DNA of 8,065 nucleotides, from contig DUZM01000239.1 in the NCBI GenBank assembly GCA_013349485.1, positions 1 to 8,065 on the forward strand, written 5' to 3'. The stretch comes from Candidatus Hydrogenedentota bacterium. GTDB taxonomy: Bacteria; Hydrogenedentota; Hydrogenedentia; Hydrogenedentales; SLHB01. Below, piece by piece: positions 6,059-8,065 of this stretch (its first letter is position 1; the number at the start of each line of letters is the position of its first letter). The notes below the pieces were generated by a model. The model searched no databases, had not been told where the DNA came from, and was given only the letters and a program-made list of their open reading frames with translations. A program made the position numbers and the translations under genes.

Positions 6059-7171
6059 CTAGCTCTGGTTTCTTTGTGTCAAACTCCATTTGAGATAGCT
6101 TTCAATAAAGGCGTCCAGGTCGCCGTCGAGAACACGGTCGACATTGCCTGTTTCCTCATTCGTGCGGTGGTCCTTGACCATCTGATAAGGGTGCAGGACG
6201 TAACTCCTGATTTGGCTGCCCCACGCGACATCTTGATGCCCTTCCCGTTGTGCGGCAAGCTCGGCTTCCTGTTTCTTCAACTCGATGTCGTACAGTTTCG
6301 CTTTAATAAACTGAAGCGCCACGGCGCGGTTTCGATGCTGCGACCGCTCTATTTGACAGGTCGCAACGATCCCGGTGGGCACATGCGTGAGCCGCACGGC
6401 CGAGCTGGTCTTATTCACTTTCTGTCCGCCGGCGCCGCTCGAGCGGAAGACATCCATTTTGAGGTCTTCCTCGCGCACGTCGACTTCGATGTCTTCGTCC
6501 ACCTCGGTTAAGACTTCGATGGCCGCAAACGAGGTGTGCCGCCGTCGGGCCGCATCGAACGGCGAAATACGCACCAGCCGATGCACCCCCGCCTCCGATT
6601 TCAAGTTCCCGTATGCGAACGGGCCGGAGATGGTCAGCGTGACGCTTTTGAGCCCGGCCTCGTCGCCGGGCTGATGGTCAACCACGTCGACCTCATACTC
6701 GCGCCGTTCGCAGAAACGGAGGATCATGCGATAGAGCATGTCCGCCCAGTCGCACGACTCGGTGCCGCCCGCACCCGGGTGGATGCTCAAGATGACGTTC
6801 TTGGCGTCCCGCGGGTCCGCGAACAGGCTGTTGAACTCGACCCGGTCGAGCTTGCTCTTCAGCGTTTGCGCCAAAGACGCAATCTCTCTCGCCACGCTCT
6901 CGTCAGCGTCCTCTTGCGCCAGCGCTATGAGGACTTGGGCGTCTTGAAGCTCCGTCTGCAGTTCGTCGGGCGCGGCCACGACGGATTTGAGCGCCTTCAT
7001 TCGCCGGACAACGTGCTGGGCCGCGTCCGCGTTGCCCCAGAAGTCCGGGGCCACCATTTGCGACTCGAGCTGCGCGATCTCCGCCTTAGCGGCCTCTATA
7101 TTAAGGCACTTGCGGATCTCGGCCAGCCTGTCCGTATACGCCTCAATTTCTGCGGCTTCGTCTTCATACAT
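6059..7171 (-). CDS. prfB: Peptide chain release factor 2 (RF2)
   Basis: RF2 recognises UGA and UAA stop codons on the ribosome and triggers hydrolysis of the peptidyl-tRNA. The 370-residue product has the full family layout: an N-terminal helical domain (about 1-110), the stop-codon recognition tripeptide SPF (203-205), which marks RF2 rather than RF1 (PxT), and the catalytic loop SSGAGGQKVNKTSSAVR with GGQ at 248-250. The C-terminal HPYQMVKDHRT and VDRVLDGDLDAFIESYL segments are also RF2-typical. The start at ATG 7171 aligns with usual RF2 N termini; an in-frame TTG at 7213 would add 14 unrelated residues. Most bacteria read prfB through a programmed +1 frameshift at CTT-TGA-C near codon 25. 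Here the matching place reads TGC CTT AAT ATA (codons 22-25, with CTT at 7105-7103), with no stop and no upstream AGGGGG-like stimulator, so the frame is continuous. The AT-rich stretch around 7215-7240 may hold a promoter, but no clear box pair is visible. Confidence 0.96.
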   Translation of the reverse strand: MYEDEAAEIEAYTDRLAEIRKCLNIEAAKAEIAQLESQMVAPDFWGNADAAQHVVRRMKALKSVVAAPDELQTELQDAQVLIALAQEDADESVAREIASLAQTLKSKLDRVEFNSLFADPRDAKNVILSIHPGAGGTESCDWADMLYRMILRFCERREYEVDVVDHQPGDEAGLKSVTLTISGPFAYGNLKSEAGVHRLVRISPFDAARRRHTSFAAIEVLTEVDEDIEVDVREEDLKMDVFRSSGAGGQKVNKTSSAVRLTHVPTGIVATCQIERSQHRNRAVALQFIKAKLYDIELKKQEAELAAQREGHQDVAWGSQIRSYVLHPYQMVKDHRTNEETGNVDRVLDGDLDAFIESYLKWSLTQRNQS

Positions 7172-7275
7172 GGTCGATTTTCCGAAATTGCGGATCTTAC
7201 CGCCATCACTCAATAGTAATAGTATCTGTTTTGTGCTCGCTAGATCGAAAAAGCCATCCCGCCTAGCCCGAAACG

Positions 7276-7306
7276 TGAAACCTGCCGAGCGCAGCCGGCC
7301 GTTTCA
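7276..7306. repeat. Inverted repeat at the end of cdsA
   Basis: TGAAAC (7276-7281) is complementary to GTTTCA (7301-7306), with an inner GCCG/CGGC pairing (7284-7287 and 7296-7299) and an 8-nt loop. The right arm overlaps the cdsA stop codon. No T-run follows on the minus strand, so termination between cdsA and prfB is uncertain. Confidence 0.35.
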
Positions 7307-8065
7307 GTTCGTGCACAATGGCGTCACGATATAGTAGAGCACCGGCGCGGCCAGGAGCAGCCCGTCACACCGATCCAAGATGCCGCCGTGGCCGGGTAAG
7401 ATTATGCCGGAGTCCTTCACGCCCGCGTCGCGCTTGAGGCACGACTCGCCCAGGTCGCCAATCTGGGCCGTTAGGGAGAGCAATCCGCCCGCGTACACGT
7501 AGCCGCCAAGCGGCCAGTCCGGCAGTGCGGCCCAGCCGTGCGATCGACGTAACGCGTAGAGGGCGACCACCCCCGCCAGCGCCAGCGCAAAGCCGCCGAC
7601 GGCCCCTTCCCAGGTCTTTTGGGGGCTGACCTTTGGCGCGAGCTTGTGTCGGCCGATCATCGCGCCTGTGAAATAGGCGCCGACGTCGGTGAAGAACACG
7701 GCCACAAAAAGCAGCAACACCAAACCTGGACCGACGCGTGCACTCGCGTGCAACATCAGAATATGCGCCGTGAACCAACCGATGTAGAAAACGCCGAAAA
7801 CCGAGCTGGCAAGCCCCGCGACGGAATGAGATCCGCGGACAATGTGGAGCGCAAATACGAGTAAGCACCCGCCGTAGAGCACGAGGTTCGTGGCCACGAG
7901 GTTGTTGAAATGACCGCTGAGCGCCACCAACGTCCCCGCGAGAATTCCCCCAATCGTCTCGGGCGAGATGGCGCGCGCACGGACAATCGCGTAGTACTCA
8001 TAGAGCCCTATCGCCGCGAACGCGCCGATAAAAAACGAGAATCCGGTGCGGAACGGCTCGACCCA
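7304..8065 (-). CDS. cdsA: Phosphatidate cytidylyltransferase (CDP-diglyceride synthase), 5' end outside window
   Basis: CdsA makes CDP-diacylglycerol from CTP and phosphatidic acid in the inner membrane, the branch point for bacterial phospholipids. The frame is open from the right edge of the window to the stop at 7304, giving 253 visible residues; the missing N terminus is probably a few tens of residues. The visible part is strongly hydrophobic with several membrane segments. It contains SPQKTWEGAVGG (147-158) and the family signature at 208-234: S-C-L-K-R, then K217-D218, H226-G227-G228, D231-R232 and D234. Position 233 is Cys, where the classical pattern expects a hydrophobic residue or Thr. 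A TTG at 7930 could be taken as a start, but coding similarity clearly continues upstream (for example FFIGAFAAIGLYEYYAIV). prfB follows after 132 nt on the same strand. Confidence 0.94.
   Translation of the reverse strand, partial: WVEPFRTGFSFFIGAFAAIGLYEYYAIVRARAISPETIGGILAGTLVALSGHFNNLVATNLVLYGGCLLVFALHIVRGSHSVAGLASSVFGVFYIGWFTAHILMLHASARVGPGLVLLLFVAVFFTDVGAYFTGAMIGRHKLAPKVSPQKTWEGAVGGFALALAGVVALYALRRSHGWAALPDWPLGGYVYAGGLLSLTAQIGDLGESCLKRDAGVKDSGIILPGHGGILDRCDGLLLAAPVLYYIVTPLCTN

Noticed and set aside
5600..6511. A 303-codon plus-strand open frame
   Set aside because: It runs antisense across lysS, the intergenic gap and prfB, so it cannot be a conserved gene alongside both.
7172..7213. 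A TTG start for prfB 14 codons upstream
   Set aside because: The ATG at 7171 gives the usual RF2 length and N-terminal alignment.
6536..7216. A 226-codon plus-strand open frame
   Set aside because: It is the antisense shadow of prfB.

Overview
The window looks like chromosomal DNA from a moderately GC-rich, probably Gram-negative bacterium. The sequence alone does not fix the lineage. A type IV pilin-like gene behind a sigma-54 promoter, together with large membrane-plus-TPR proteins, would suit deltaproteobacterial, PVC-group or candidate-phylum bacteria such as Hydrogenedentota, but this is only a guess. No mobile element, CRISPR array, tRNA or rRNA was seen.

The left part (1-4204) is a surface or envelope neighbourhood. 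A GT-C/TMTC-like membrane protein gene is cut by the left edge (minus strand, 1-464, perhaps from 569). Next comes a strong intrinsic terminator (821-864) for the minus-strand pilin gene at 888-1310. That gene has a good Shine-Dalgarno sequence and an almost perfect -24/-12 promoter (1403-1418). About 540 bases without a convincing gene follow (1419-1954), holding several inverted repeats. Then, on the plus strand, comes a complete 749-residue homologue of the first protein: a multi-pass N-terminal half plus nine TPR repeats (1955-4204). The two large proteins are roughly 60% identical over the overlapping part, so the pilin sits between two close paralogues of a probable glycosyltransferase family.

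The right part (4430-8065) is a minus-strand housekeeping series, read from right to left: cdsA (CDP-diglyceride synthase, 5' end outside the window), prfB (peptide chain release factor 2) and lysS (class II lysyl-tRNA synthetase). The prfB-lysS order also occurs in E. coli. The gaps of about 130 nt between these genes contain hairpins but no clear terminator, so co-transcription is possible. The prfB reading frame is continuous and lacks the usual programmed +1 frameshift site. lysS and the plus-strand TPR gene converge on a 225-nt gap (4205-4429) in which I see no gene and no clear terminator.

The most interesting reading is that the GT-C/TPR proteins modify or help assemble the neighbouring pilin. 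This is inferred from gene position and fold class and is not shown by the sequence.
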